A stretch of 64,000 nucleotides of DNA from an uncultured Paracoccaceae bacterium (GCA_947494675.1 CANLVP010000003.1:62001-126000); one strand, 5' to 3'; shown: positions 49,575 to 59,261, counted from the first letter of the stretch. Made by a program: numbers and translations. Notes: a model not told the origin generated them from the sequence alone.

Positions 49575-52470
49575 GCAGGCGCCCTCCTTCTGAATCAAAC
49601 ATCACGGGATCGCAGACCGTGCAGCGGGTCGTGACGCCCCGGACGTGATCGACCATTTTCACAACCTCGCCGTGTCGCGCCCGCCCGCCCGTCAAGAAGC
49701 CAAGGCCGATGTGACCGTTCAGGCTCGGGGACCAACAGACCGATGTGACGTAGCCTTGATCATTCGCACTGATGGCCTCTGCCCCATCCTCAAAAATGTG
49801 ACCACCACCACTTAGCTTTTCCGCCGGGTCGACGGACATGAGGCCCACCAATTGTTCACGGCTCTCATCGATCAGACCGGGGCGCGCGGCAGCGGTTTGG
49901 CCTATGCAGTCCTTTTTGCGGATGATCATCCGGTCCATGCCAATGTCAAAGGCGGTGGTGCGCCCGTGGATCTCAGCATGGGTGATAAAGCCCTTTTCGA
50001 TCCGGAGGACGTTCAGCGCCTCCATCCCGTATGGGCCGCCGCCCATCGCCTCGGCCTGGGCGTTCAGGATGTTGAACAGCGACGCGCCGTAACGCGCGGG
50101 CACGGCCACCTCGTAGGCGTGCTCGCCCGAGAAGGAGATGCGGAAAATACGCCCCGCAATGCCGCCAATGACGGCCTCGGCGCATCCCATGTAAGGCAGG
50201 GTTTCGTTGTCGATTGGTGTCTCAAGCAGCGTATTCAGCAGATCGCGGGATTTGGGGCCCGCAACGGCAAACTGGGCCCATTGTTCCGTCACGCTGATCA
50301 CTTGCACATCAAGGTCCGGGCGCAGGGCCTGACGCACAAATTCAAGATGTTTCATGACGTTACCAGCCGCAGCTGTTGTGGTTGTCATGACAAATTGCGT
50401 CTCGGAAAGACGCGCGGTGGTGCCGTCGTCCATCACATGGCCGTCTTCGCGCAGCATTAGGCCATAACGTACCTTTCCGACCTTGAGGGTCGAGAATGTG
50501 TTGGCATAAGCAAAGTCCAAAAAGGCAGCCGCATCAGGACCTTGCACGTCGATCTTTCCAAGCGTTGTGACGTCGCAAACCCCAACCGCATTGCGCACCA
50601 TCGCGACTTCGCGATTGCAGCTGTCGAGCCATGTCGCCTCATTCGGTTGCGGGAAGTAGCTAGGGCGATACCACAGCCCCGCTTCGATCATTGGGGCATT
50701 GCGGGCGACGCTGGCGGCATGACTGGTGGTCAGCCGTTTCGGCGCAAAGCCGTGGCCCTGCGCCCCCGCGCCCATTGCCGCGATACTGACGGGAACATAG
50801 GGCGGGCGGAAGGTCGTCGTTCCGGTTTCCGGGATGCCGCGCCCAGTCGCATCCGCCAAAATCGCGAGGGCCGCCACGTTCGAAGATTTGCCCTGATCGG
50901 TCGCCATACCTTGCGTCGTGTAACGCTTCATATGCTCGACCGAGCGGAAGTTTTCCTGCGCGGCGAGCTTGATGTCCTTCACGTGCACGTCGTTCTGAAA
51001 GTCGAGCCATTTGCGGCCTTTCCCTTCGACCGCCCAAAATGGTGTGATGTCATAAGGCGTGTCGTCGCCGTCTGGCACCTGCGCCGGCTCAGCGCCCAAA
51101 AGGGCTGACGCGACGCTCGCGCCTTCGGTCAAACAGGCTGTCGTCGTAAAGCTGCCATTGCAGGCCCCGGCCACCACCATGCCCGGAACGGCATCTGGGG
51201 TCGGCACAAAAGATGAAATGTTTTCAGACCATTGTGGGCGACCGTTCATGTGGCAGGTCAGATGCACCGTGGGGTTCCAGCCGCCGGACATGGCCAGACA
51301 ATCGGTGCGGATCGTGCGCGTGCCGCCTGCGTGTTCAATGGTGATGCTTTCCAGCGCATGCCGACCCGTCGTCGCCACGATCCGGCCCGCGCTATAGCTG
51401 CGCGCATTGCCGTCGTAGTCTACGTTACTGCGCGTATCAATCACTGCGGTGACGTTGACGCCAGCGGCTTCCAGATCGCGGGCGGTGCGATGCGCGTCGT
51501 CGTTATTGCCAAAAACGGCAACGGATTGTCCCGGGGCCACCCCATAGCGGTTGAGATAACTGCGCACAGCGCTCGCCATCATGATGCCGGGGCGGTCGTT
51601 GTTGGGAAAGGCGATGGGGCGTTCCAGCGCACCTGCGCAGAGGATGCTGTGCTTAGCCGCAATGCGCCAGAAACACTCACGCGGGGTATCAGCGCGGGGC
51701 GGCATGTGCTGCCCCACCCGTTCCAGCGCGCCATATGTGCCTTGATCATAGGCGCCGGTCACAGTGGTGCGGGTCATGATGCGCACGTTTTTCATGGCGG
51801 TGAGTTTCGCTGTCACTTCAGCGGCCCAATCAGAGGCGGGCTGGCCGTCGATCACTTCGTCCTCGGACAAAAGCCGCCCGCCAGTGGTCGGATTTTCATC
51901 GGCAAGGATCACGTCGGCCCCCGCCTGTGCGGCCGTCAATGCAGCCATCAGTCCCGCGGGGCCTGCGCCAATCACCAGCACATCGCAAAAGGCAAAGGCC
52001 TTTTCATAATCATCCGCATTTGCCTTGCCGGTCAGCGCACCAAGGCCTGCGGCGCGGCGGATGATCGGCTCATAAACCGTTTCCCAGAACGCCTTGGGCC
52101 ACATGAACGTCTTGTAGTAAAAACCCGCGCCAAGGAATGGCGAAATCAGGTCGTTGACCGCCATCACGTCACGCTTGAGCGAGGGCCAAGCATTTTGGCT
52201 GCGGGCATCGAGGCCGTTATAAATCTCAAGCGTTGTGGCGCGGAGATTGGGGTCGTCGCCCACTGTGACCAAGGCGTTGGGCTCTTCTGATCCGGCCGTC
52301 AGCACGCCGCGCGGGCGGTGGTATTTGAACGAGCGGCCTATCAGATTGACGCCATTTGCCAAAAGCGCAGAGGCGAGCGTGTCGCCTGCAAAACCTTGAT
52401 AAGATTGCCCGTCAAAGCAAAACGTCACCGGACGGCTGCGGTCGATATGGCCTTTGTCCGCAATCCTCAT
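49567..52470 (-). CDS. soxA: Sarcosine oxidase alpha subunit
   Basis: A 967-residue flavoenzyme subunit. The N-terminal small 2Fe-2S-ferredoxin-like fold (SRPVTFCFDGQSYQGFAGDTL) is followed by the NAD/FAD Rossmann domain (VIGAGPAGLMAALTAAQAGADVIL near residue 170) and a C-terminal GcvT folate-binding half (about 600-967). The tetramer demethylates sarcosine to glycine, giving H2O2 and 5,10-methylene-tetrahydrofolate. The start at 52470 forms an ATGA overlap with soxD. It indicates use of methylated glycine, betaine or creatine-derived carbon. Confidence 0.95.
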   Translation of the reverse strand: MRIADKGHIDRSRPVTFCFDGQSYQGFAGDTLASALLANGVNLIGRSFKYHRPRGVLTAGSEEPNALVTVGDDPNLRATTLEIYNGLDARSQNAWPSLKRDVMAVNDLISPFLGAGFYYKTFMWPKAFWETVYEPIIRRAAGLGALTGKANADDYEKAFAFCDVLVIGAGPAGLMAALTAAQAGADVILADENPTTGGRLLSEDEVIDGQPASDWAAEVTAKLTAMKNVRIMTRTTVTGAYDQGTYGALERVGQHMPPRADTPRECFWRIAAKHSILCAGALERPIAFPNNDRPGIMMASAVRSYLNRYGVAPGQSVAVFGNNDDAHRTARDLEAAGVNVTAVIDTRSNVDYDGNARSYSAGRIVATTGRHALESITIEHAGGTRTIRTDCLAMSGGWNPTVHLTCHMNGRPQWSENISSFVPTPDAVPGMVVAGACNGSFTTTACLTEGASVASALLGAEPAQVPDGDDTPYDITPFWAVEGKGRKWLDFQNDVHVKDIKLAAQENFRSVEHMKRYTTQGMATDQGKSSNVAALAILADATGRGIPETGTTTFRPPYVPVSIAAMGAGAQGHGFAPKRLTTSHAASVARNAPMIEAGLWYRPSYFPQPNEATWLDSCNREVAMVRNAVGVCDVTTLGKIDVQGPDAAAFLDFAYANTFSTLKVGKVRYGLMLREDGHVMDDGTTARLSETQFVMTTTTAAAGNVMKHLEFVRQALRPDLDVQVISVTEQWAQFAVAGPKSRDLLNTLLETPIDNETLPYMGCAEAVIGGIAGRIFRISFSGEHAYEVAVPARYGASLFNILNAQAEAMGGGPYGMEALNVLRIEKGFITHAEIHGRTTAFDIGMDRMIIRKKDCIGQTAAARPGLIDESREQLVGLMSVDPAEKLSGGGHIFEDGAEAISANDQGYVTSVCWSPSLNGHIGLGFLTGGRARHGEVVKMVDHVRGVTTRCTVCDPVMFDSEGGRLRG

Positions 52471-52727
52471 GACGTCAACTTTGTGACCAGCGTGCTGCCC
52501 GTGATGGCATGGGTGACAGTGTTGCGGTCCACGGCAATCCATGCGCCACAGGGGTCGTGATACCACAGGTCGCGGGTGTCCCCAGCAGGGTTTTCGCGGT
52601 TGTGCAGGTAGTCATCCCAAGCGCCTTCGCCCGCGTCAGGCGCGGGGCGGTTTAGCGCCAAAGCGTCGCCTTGGTAGGTGAATTCGCGTCTGTCGCGTTC
52701 CCCGCAGTGGGGACATGTGATCCGCAT
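52467..52727 (-). CDS. soxD: Sarcosine oxidase delta subunit
   Basis: An 86-residue subunit with the zinc-binding CPHCGERDRREFTY at the N-terminus and a second ligand set near WYHDPCGAW. It lies between soxB and soxA with an ATGA overlap to soxA, the normal order. Confidence 0.95.
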   Translation of the reverse strand: MRITCPHCGERDRREFTYQGDALALNRPAPDAGEGAWDDYLHNRENPAGDTRDLWYHDPCGAWIAVDRNTVTHAITGSTLVTKLTS

Positions 52728-52738
52728 CTTTTCGTCCC

Positions 52739-53992
52739 CTAGTGCAAGTTGTGTTGAGAGCCTGTGCCCTCTTCATCCATCAGACCGCGCCCGGTGCGGA
52801 AGCGGTCCAGACGGTAGCGCGCAGCAGGTGCGTGATGATTGCCGGTGGCCATCAGATGCGCGAAGCTAAAGCCAGAGCCGGGCACCGCTTTGAACCCGCC
52901 GTAGCACCAGCCGCAATCAATAAAGAGCCCTTCGGTGTCGGTCTTGTCGATGATGGGCGAGCCATCAGGCGTCATATCCATGATCCCGCCCCATGACCGC
53001 AGCACTTTGGCTTTGCCGATCATCGGCATCAGGGTCATCGCCGCCTCCATCACATGTTCTTTCATCGGCAGGTTTCCACGGGCGGCGTAAGAGCTGTAGA
53101 AATCCAGATCGCCGCCAAAGACGAGGCCGCCCTTGTCCGATTGGCTGATATAGAAGTGCCCCATGCCAAAGCTGATGACGCCGGGCATAATCGGTTTGAG
53201 GCCTTCGCTGACAAAGGCCTGAAGCACATGGCTTTCGATGGGCAGGCGCATCCCGGCCATTGCGGCCACCTGCCCTGACCGACCGGCGGTCACGATGGCC
53301 ACCTTTTTGGCGCGTATCGCACCGCGCGTGGTTTGCACACCGGTGACCTTGCCGCCTGCAATGTCGATGCCGGTGACTTCGCAGTTCTGGATCAGATCAA
53401 CGCCGCGCTGGTCGGCACCGCGGGCATAGCCCCAGGCGACCGCATCGTGGCGGGCGGTGCCGCCGCGCCGGTGCATCAACCCGCCGTAGATCGGAAAGCG
53501 GATGTTGTCGAAGTCAAGAAAAGGTGCCTCGCGCCGCACGCCCGCCACGTCGAGCAGTTCAGCGTCGTCACCCTGATTGATCATGGCATTGCCCCGCCGG
53601 GCGAAATAGTCGCGCTGGCCGTCGGAATGGCAGAGCATCATCACGCCACGCTGAGACATCATCGTGTTGTAGTTGAGGTCTTGTTCCATACCTTCCCAGA
53701 GCTTGAGAGAATGGGAATAGAACTCCGAATTGCCGGGAAGCATGTAGTTGGCGCGCACGATGGTTGTGTTGCGACCTACGTTGCCGCCGCCAAGATAGCC
53801 CTTTTCCAGCACGGCGACATTGGTGATGCCGTGTTCCTTGGCAAGGTAATAGGCGGTCGAAAGCCCGTGGCCACCGCCGCCGATGATCACCACATCATAT
53901 TCGGCCTTGGGTTCGGGATCGCGCCAGACGGGCTTCCACCCTTTTTGGCCAAAGAGCCCCTCTTTGATGACTTTGAAGCCGGAATAACCCAT
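52739..53992 (-). CDS. soxB: Sarcosine oxidase beta subunit
   Basis: A 417-residue FAD/FMN flavoprotein that carries the active site for sarcosine dehydrogenation. The dinucleotide-binding motif VVIIGGGGHGLSTAYYLA starts near residue 33, and the covalent-flavin region lies in the RRGGTARHDAVAWG part. It is the first gene of soxBDAG. glyA or purU, often nearby, are not in the window. Confidence 0.95.
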   Translation of the reverse strand: MGYSGFKVIKEGLFGQKGWKPVWRDPEPKAEYDVVIIGGGGHGLSTAYYLAKEHGITNVAVLEKGYLGGGNVGRNTTIVRANYMLPGNSEFYSHSLKLWEGMEQDLNYNTMMSQRGVMMLCHSDGQRDYFARRGNAMINQGDDAELLDVAGVRREAPFLDFDNIRFPIYGGLMHRRGGTARHDAVAWGYARGADQRGVDLIQNCEVTGIDIAGGKVTGVQTTRGAIRAKKVAIVTAGRSGQVAAMAGMRLPIESHVLQAFVSEGLKPIMPGVISFGMGHFYISQSDKGGLVFGGDLDFYSSYAARGNLPMKEHVMEAAMTLMPMIGKAKVLRSWGGIMDMTPDGSPIIDKTDTEGLFIDCGWCYGGFKAVPGSGFSFAHLMATGNHHAPAARYRLDRFRTGRGLMDEEGTGSQHNLH

Positions 53993-54094
53993 GCCAGTTC
54001 CCCTTGGTTCGCTATGACCTTAGCAAGTCTGGCGCGGGGGAAAAGCATGATTGCGGCATATCGTGTCGCGGATGGTCGCCTTGGGCGTTGCCCT

Positions 54095-54604
54095 TCAAAG
54101 CATCCGGCGCGGCAGCGGCTTGAGCTTGGTTTTGACCAGTTCGATCAGAGCGGCCCGCACTTGAATGTCTTTGCAGGCAGACAGCGGAATGATCGAGAAT
54201 TGCTGGGCATCGACGATGAGGTAAAGGGTGTCACCGAGGACGGCGTAATGTTTGAAATGGGTCCAGCGCAGATCATTTTCACCTTCGGCAGATGACACAC
54301 CGACGCCTTCCTGTGACAAGCGCGCCGTAATTGGCGCGCCGAATCTCGGGTTTTCGCGGTAGTAGTGCCGCCAGCGCCTGTCCCTGAGGGTGTTCAGCGC
54401 GATGACAGCGATCCCTCCCCCAAGCAAGAGCCAAGGGATGATCCCCGGCACACCTTGCCACAGCATGAAAACCGCCCCTGCGGTGAGCAGCCCACCAGCG
54501 ATGAGATTGCCTTTTGATCCGATGGCGCGATGGGCCCACAGCGCCCGCACGGCCTGCATGAATTGTCGTTCAGAGACTTCATAGGTAAGTTTGTGGGTCT
54601 TCAT
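54095..54604 (-). CDS. YcxB-like membrane protein
   Basis: A 169-residue protein with two adjacent membrane helices (about 33-53 and 57-73) and a C-terminal soluble region (SSAEGENDLRWTHFKHY ... LYLIVDAQQFSIIPLSA) typical of the YcxB-like C-terminal domain. Function unknown. It stands between the sox operon and the hairpin repeats downstream of gdh. Confidence 0.75.
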   Translation of the reverse strand: MKTHKLTYEVSERQFMQAVRALWAHRAIGSKGNLIAGGLLTAGAVFMLWQGVPGIIPWLLLGGGIAVIALNTLRDRRWRHYYRENPRFGAPITARLSQEGVGVSSAEGENDLRWTHFKHYAVLGDTLYLIVDAQQFSIIPLSACKDIQVRAALIELVKTKLKPLPRRML

Positions 54605-54656
54605 GTGGTTTGACTACCGCCTCACCCGGCGGGCGTCAGCAAGAAAAGCGCAGCGT

Positions 54657-54689
54657 GAAACGGCCCATCGGACCGTTTCTTTTTCGCTT
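54657..54689 (+). repeat. Terminator-like hairpin repeat, copy 1
   Basis: gaaacggcccatcggaccg then tttctttttcgctt. Stem of about ten pairs with one mismatch and a T5 run on the plus strand. Nearly identical to copy 2. Confidence 0.75.
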
Positions 54690-54717
54690 CAATCCGGGGC
54701 TCCGCCCGCTGTAAGCG

Positions 54718-54750
54718 GAAACGGTCCCCCGGACCGTTTCTTTTTCGCTT
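54718..54750 (+). repeat. Terminator-like hairpin repeat, copy 2, overlapping the gdh stop
   Basis: gaaacggtcc/ggaccgtttc is a perfect ten-base stem around ccc, followed by TTTTT on the plus strand. The glutamate dehydrogenase stop codon starts at the repeat's last bases. Copies are 61 bases apart, and no plus-strand gene lies upstream nearby. Confidence 0.78.
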
Positions 54751-56191
54751 ACAGCCCTTTCGCGCGGTAGCTATCGGCAACTTTGCGGATGGAGACCAGA
54801 TAGGCCGCCGTGCGCAGATCGTGCACGTCGTCGCGGCTGTGCCAGACCTCGCGCATGGATTGGTAGGCCGACCGCATCGTGTCATCGAGACCCGAGCGCA
54901 CCAACTCAAGCTCACCCGCGCCGCGCAGATACTTGTCCTTAAAGTTCGGCGTCATGGACCAGCGGTGTTCAAGCATATCGTCGAGCCGCTCAAGCTCTGT
55001 CACGATAAGTTCGTGCCGGGCCTCTTCCGCGCGGCGTTGCATCCGGCCAAAGCGGATATGGCTGAGGTTTTTGACCCACTCAAAGTAGCTGACCGTCACA
55101 CCGCCCGCGTTGGCATACATGTCAGGAATAATGACGCAGCCCTTTTCGCGCAGGATTTCATCGGCGCCCGCGGTCACGGGGCCATTCGCAGCCTCGATGA
55201 TCAGCGGGGCCTTGATACGGTCGGCGTTGCCAAGGTTGATCACACCTTCCAAGGCGGCCGGGATCAGGATGTCGCAGTCCTGCTCCAGCAAGGCCGCACC
55301 GTCCGCCTGGTGGTTGGCATCAGGATAGCCCGCAACGCCGCCATGTTTGACGATCCAATTGCGCACGGCCTCTACATCAATGCCGGCTTCATCATGCAGC
55401 GCACCATCACGTTCGATGATGCCAGTGATCTTGCAGCCGTCCTCTTCGCTGAGGAATTTGGCCGCGTGATAGCCGACGTTGCCAAGGCCCTGCACGATCA
55501 CCCGTTTGCCATCAAGCTTGCCTGACATGCCTGCCGCCGCGATATCCTCGGGGTGGCGGAAGAATTCCTGCAAGGCATATTGCACGCCCCTGCCCGTCGC
55601 CTCTGTCCGGCCCTGAATACCGCCCGCATTCACAGGCTTGCCCGTCACACATGCGGCAGAATTGATGTCGGTGGTATTCATCCGGCGGTATTGGTCGGCG
55701 ATCCATGCCATTTCCCGCTCGCCCGTGCCCATGTCGGGGGCCGGGACGTTCTGAGACGGGTTGATCAGGTCGCGTTTGGCCAATTCATAGGCAAAGCGCC
55801 GGGTGATCTGTTCCATCTCATGTTCTTCATATTCGCGCGGGTCAATGCACAACCCACCTTTGGAACCGCCAAAGGGCGCCTCAACCAAGGCGCATTTATA
55901 GGTCATCAGAGCCGCCAGCGCCTCAACCTCGTCCTGATTGACGCCAAGCGAGAAACGGATGCCCCCCTTGACCGGTTCCATATGTTCGGAGTGGACAGAC
56001 CGATAGCCGGTAAAGGTATGGATATCGCCACGCAAGCGCACACCAAAACGTACCGTATAGGTCGCGTTGCAAACCCTGATCTTGTTCTCAAGCCCCGGGC
56101 TCAGGTCCATGAGCGCGACGGCGCGATTAAACATAATGTCGACGGATTCGCGGAAACTTGGTTCATTTTTGTGGGCTGGTGCGGAGGCCAT
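54749..56191 (-). CDS. Glu/Leu/Phe/Val-type glutamate dehydrogenase
   Basis: A 480-residue dehydrogenase. The substrate-lysine region MTYKCALVEAPFGGSKGG (near 100-117) and the GLGNVGYHAAKFL nucleotide motif (near 238) show the family. It interconverts glutamate and 2-oxoglutarate with ammonia, probably NAD-linked. ATG at 56191 (MASAPAHK) is chosen because AAAGGA lies seven bases upstream; earlier starts lack this. It is divergent from the Tad genes. Confidence 0.9.
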   Translation of the reverse strand: MASAPAHKNEPSFRESVDIMFNRAVALMDLSPGLENKIRVCNATYTVRFGVRLRGDIHTFTGYRSVHSEHMEPVKGGIRFSLGVNQDEVEALAALMTYKCALVEAPFGGSKGGLCIDPREYEEHEMEQITRRFAYELAKRDLINPSQNVPAPDMGTGEREMAWIADQYRRMNTTDINSAACVTGKPVNAGGIQGRTEATGRGVQYALQEFFRHPEDIAAAGMSGKLDGKRVIVQGLGNVGYHAAKFLSEEDGCKITGIIERDGALHDEAGIDVEAVRNWIVKHGGVAGYPDANHQADGAALLEQDCDILIPAALEGVINLGNADRIKAPLIIEAANGPVTAGADEILREKGCVIIPDMYANAGGVTVSYFEWVKNLSHIRFGRMQRRAEEARHELIVTELERLDDMLEHRWSMTPNFKDKYLRGAGELELVRSGLDDTMRSAYQSMREVWHSRDDVHDLRTAAYLVSIRKVADSYRAKGL

Positions 56192-56542
56192 GCGTCTATC
56201 CTTTGTCATGTATCCAGGACGCGCATCCAAACGCGCCCAAATCCACCGTAACAATGATTCGGTGAATTCGCCCAATTTTTCATCGAATTACGCAGATTTT
56301 GTAAATTTCGCCGGGCCGCCCCATTGATGCACCAAGAAAAACGCCGCCGATTGTCTGCGATGGCCGAACATTATCATCAAATGCGCCGGAATTACCCGCC
56401 GATCTTGGTGCAATCACACCGAATTCGCCCACGTTTCGCCCAAATTCGGACACAGCCAAATGTTCTAACCGGACGTGGCGGAAACCGAATTCAGGCGATT
56501 GTTGTCTGTTTTTGGCGATGCTTTGTAGATGGGAACTGAACG
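56192..56542. other. 351-base divergent intergenic region
   Basis: AT-richer than its surroundings. It contains several GAATT or AAATT motifs in the gaattcgccca and cgcccaaattc contexts (near 56263, 56432 and 56450) and one GATTC. It must hold the promoters of gdh and of the Tad genes. No gene or RNA structure is recognised. Confidence 0.5.
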
Positions 56543-58108
56543 ATGATGATGTCAAAACCAAACAACCGTCAGCAACAGCTTCGGACGCTGGTCAAACGAT
56601 TCCGAAACGAAGAAGACGGCAGCGTCATCGTTTTGACGCTGTTCCTTTTGGTCTTGATGTTGATCCTCGGCGGCATGGCCGTTGACTTTATGCGGTTTGA
56701 ATCGCGGCGTGCGTCGCTGCAGGGCTGCATTGATAACGCAGTTCTGGCGGGTGCTGACCTTGACCAAACCGGCACCAACGCAGAGGTGCAGGCCATCGTG
56801 GAAGACTGGGCGGAAGCGAACGGTTGTAAGGACGACCTTGCCGGCGCGCCAGTTGTCACAGGCGATGGCGTTGACTACCGCGAAGTAACCGCAGATGGCG
56901 CTTTGACGCTGGACACATTCTTTTTGCGCCTGATCGGCACCGATGAGATGACGGCTGTTGCCGCCTCGACCGCTGTTGAAGGTGTTGGCAACATTGAAGT
57001 TTCATTGATCCTGGATATCTCGGGTTCGATGCGTGAGGAAATCCCCGGCTCGGGCGGCGTGACCCGGATTGAACGCTTGCGCGAAGCGGCCACAGCATTC
57101 GTCGACGCTTTGCTGATCCCAGAGAATGAAGACAAGATCTCGATCAACCTGATCCCCTACTCCGAGCATGTGAACGCCGGTCCGGAACTCATGGCGCAAT
57201 TCAACGTCGCCCAGACCCACGGCTATTCTCATTGTGTCGAATTCCCCAACTCTGCCTACACGTCGCTGTCGATTGACGACACAGTGGCGCTCGAGCAGGC
57301 ACAGCACTATCAGTTCAACCAAGCCTATGACTTTGACGGCGACGGTATATCGGACAATGCATTTACAAAAGCGCAGTACGACGCCCGTAGAAATTCGCAG
57401 ATCTCAAATGAGTTGAACCAGCCGGTATGCCCACAGCAGGAATACGAGCGTATTGTCCCAATGACGCAGGATGCACAGCTGCTGCGCGACAATATCGCAT
57501 TGTTTCAGCCGCGGTCAGGTACATCGATTTTCCTTGGTCTGAAGTGGGGCCTCGCGCTGCTGGATTCGTCGCTTAATGACGAGTTGCTGGCTTTGCCTGC
57601 GTCCATGCGTGACCCTGCCTTTGCGTCGCGTCCGGCCAGCTATAACGCCAACAACGCGCAACAAGGTGCGACAATCAAATATGTCGTCCTGATGTCTGAC
57701 GGTCAAAACGACAGAAGCTATCGTTTGCTTGATGAATTCTATGACACACCAAGCAAGCGGGCGCATTGGGCGTATGAGACCTATCAGTACTTCTACCGCA
57801 CCGATAAGGGCGCCGAAGATTTCTGGGAATGGCTTGGAGGCTATAACTCGCCGCGTTACGACGCCACGACGGGTGACACGCTGATGGCCAATATGTGCAC
57901 CGAGGCGAAGAAACCTGCGAACAACGTTACGATCTACACGATCGCAATGGGTTCTGACACTAACGCAACCGAAGACGCCCGCGGCAAGCTGGCCCTTTCA
58001 AGCTGCGCATCCGGTCCGAGCTTTTACAAGGAAACCAGCGGCGATGAGCTTGTCGCGATCTTCGAGGCGATTGCCAAGCAGATCACTGACCTGAGGTTGA
58101 CCCAATGA
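56543..58108 (+). CDS. TadG-like protein with von Willebrand A domain
   Basis: A 521-residue protein. The N-terminus RNEEDGSVIVLTLF with a single membrane helix (about 28-50) is the TadE/G-type pseudopilin start; the region about 150-500 is a VWA domain with MIDAS motif DISGSM near residue 156. TadG proteins act at the outer part of Flp/Tad pili. Three ATG codons lie in tandem at the start, so the exact first residue is uncertain. It overlaps the next gene by ATGA. Confidence 0.85.
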   Translation: MMMSKPNNRQQQLRTLVKRFRNEEDGSVIVLTLFLLVLMLILGGMAVDFMRFESRRASLQGCIDNAVLAGADLDQTGTNAEVQAIVEDWAEANGCKDDLAGAPVVTGDGVDYREVTADGALTLDTFFLRLIGTDEMTAVAASTAVEGVGNIEVSLILDISGSMREEIPGSGGVTRIERLREAATAFVDALLIPENEDKISINLIPYSEHVNAGPELMAQFNVAQTHGYSHCVEFPNSAYTSLSIDDTVALEQAQHYQFNQAYDFDGDGISDNAFTKAQYDARRNSQISNELNQPVCPQQEYERIVPMTQDAQLLRDNIALFQPRSGTSIFLGLKWGLALLDSSLNDELLALPASMRDPAFASRPASYNANNAQQGATIKYVVLMSDGQNDRSYRLLDEFYDTPSKRAHWAYETYQYFYRTDKGAEDFWEWLGGYNSPRYDATTGDTLMANMCTEAKKPANNVTIYTIAMGSDTNATEDARGKLALSSCASGPSFYKETSGDELVAIFEAIAKQITDLRLTQ

Positions 58109-58653
58109 TCCGTTACGCGAGCAAAATTGCCGACCGCCTGCGCGCCTTCCGCGCAGAGGAAGACGGCTCTGGCACGTTGGAATTCATCCTGATCCTGCCC
58201 TTCTATCTGCTGTTGTTCACATCAGCATATGAAGGCGGCGTGTTGTCGACACGGCACGTCATGCTGGAACGCGGCCTTGACGTCACCGTGCGCGAAGTGC
58301 GCATCGGCTGGCTGGACGATCCTACCAATGAAAATCTGACTGCGCGCATCTGCGAGGTGGCCAGCATCATTCCCAATTGTTCGGACAACATCCGGCTGGA
58401 AATGCTGGTACGTGAGCCGCGCAACTTTGCTGCCATTGGTGATATCGATTGTGTTGACCGCTCTGTGACCAACCAACCTGCCGTTGTGTTCAACAACACC
58501 GGTGACAACAACGAATTGATGATCCTGCGCGCCTGCGTGCTGTTTGATCCCATGCTGCCCACCTCTGGTCTGGGCAAGGCGATCCCAAAGAAAAGTGGCA
58601 GCGCTTATGCGCTTGTTGCCACCTCGTCGTATGTAATGGAGCCATTCCAATGA
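58105..58653 (+). CDS. TadE-family minor pseudopilin
   Basis: A 182-residue protein with N-terminal RAEEDGSGTLEFILILPFYLLL, the short leader followed by a Glu at about position 5 of the hydrophobic helix as in TadE/TadF. The periplasmic part contains several cysteines (ARICEV, PNCSD, DCVDR and ACVLF). It overlaps both neighbours by ATGA, making one translational unit. Confidence 0.82.
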   Translation: MIRYASKIADRLRAFRAEEDGSGTLEFILILPFYLLLFTSAYEGGVLSTRHVMLERGLDVTVREVRIGWLDDPTNENLTARICEVASIIPNCSDNIRLEMLVREPRNFAAIGDIDCVDRSVTNQPAVVFNNTGDNNELMILRACVLFDPMLPTSGLGKAIPKKSGSAYALVATSSYVMEPFQ

Positions 58654-59261
58654 TCCGTAACAATCCACTGACACGGGCGTGGCGCGCATGGCGCAATGAC
58701 GAAGACGGAAGCGTCGCGGTGGAGACACTGCTGATGGTGCCGCTGCTGTCATGGGCGTTTTTGTCAACGCTTGTGTACTTTGACGCCTATCGCACCGAAG
58801 CGATCAGCGAACGCGCAGGCTTGACCATTGCCGACATGCTGAGCCGGGAAACCGGATTGGTCAATCAGGAGTATCTCAACGGTACCGTTGATCTTCTGGA
58901 ATTCTTGACCCTGCACGACAGCAGCCCAGAGTTGCGCGTCACCGTATTCTACAAGCACACCCACTCAAACGGGAACGTTCACCTGCACCGCGCATGGTCG
59001 AAGACGAAGAATTCAACCAAAGACGTTTTGACAACGGCCGATATCCGCGCGATGGAAACCCGTTTGCCGGATCTTGGTGACGAAGAGCGCGCGATCCTGG
59101 TCGAGACCTGGACCGACTATGATCCACCCTATGAGCCGGTGCTGGCATCGTCGCTGAATGCGTTCGAGATGGGGACGTTTACCGTGATTAGCCCGCGCTT
59201 TACCGACTCGCTATGTTGGAACAATGATCCAACAGAAGACCCAACAAAGACGATCTGCTAG
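58650..59261 (+). CDS. TadE-like minor pseudopilin
   Basis: A 203-residue protein starting with RNDEDGSVAVETLLMVPLLSWAF, the same EDGS plus hydrophobic helix seen in its two upstream neighbours. The remainder is a soluble domain with two C-terminal cysteines (LCWNN and TIC). It shares CTAG with the convergent membrane-protein gene at the stop. No tad secretion ATPase (tadA) or prepilin gene lies in the window. Confidence 0.75.
   Translation: MIRNNPLTRAWRAWRNDEDGSVAVETLLMVPLLSWAFLSTLVYFDAYRTEAISERAGLTIADMLSRETGLVNQEYLNGTVDLLEFLTLHDSSPELRVTVFYKHTHSNGNVHLHRAWSKTKNSTKDVLTTADIRAMETRLPDLGDEERAILVETWTDYDPPYEPVLASSLNAFEMGTFTVISPRFTDSLCWNNDPTEDPTKTIC

Noticed and set aside
51232-52290. 352-codon plus-strand ORF
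   Set aside because: Antisense to soxA and Arg/His/Gly-rich like other shadows.
54657-54750. CRISPR-like direct repeats
   Set aside because: Only two copies, palindromic with T runs, and no cas genes.
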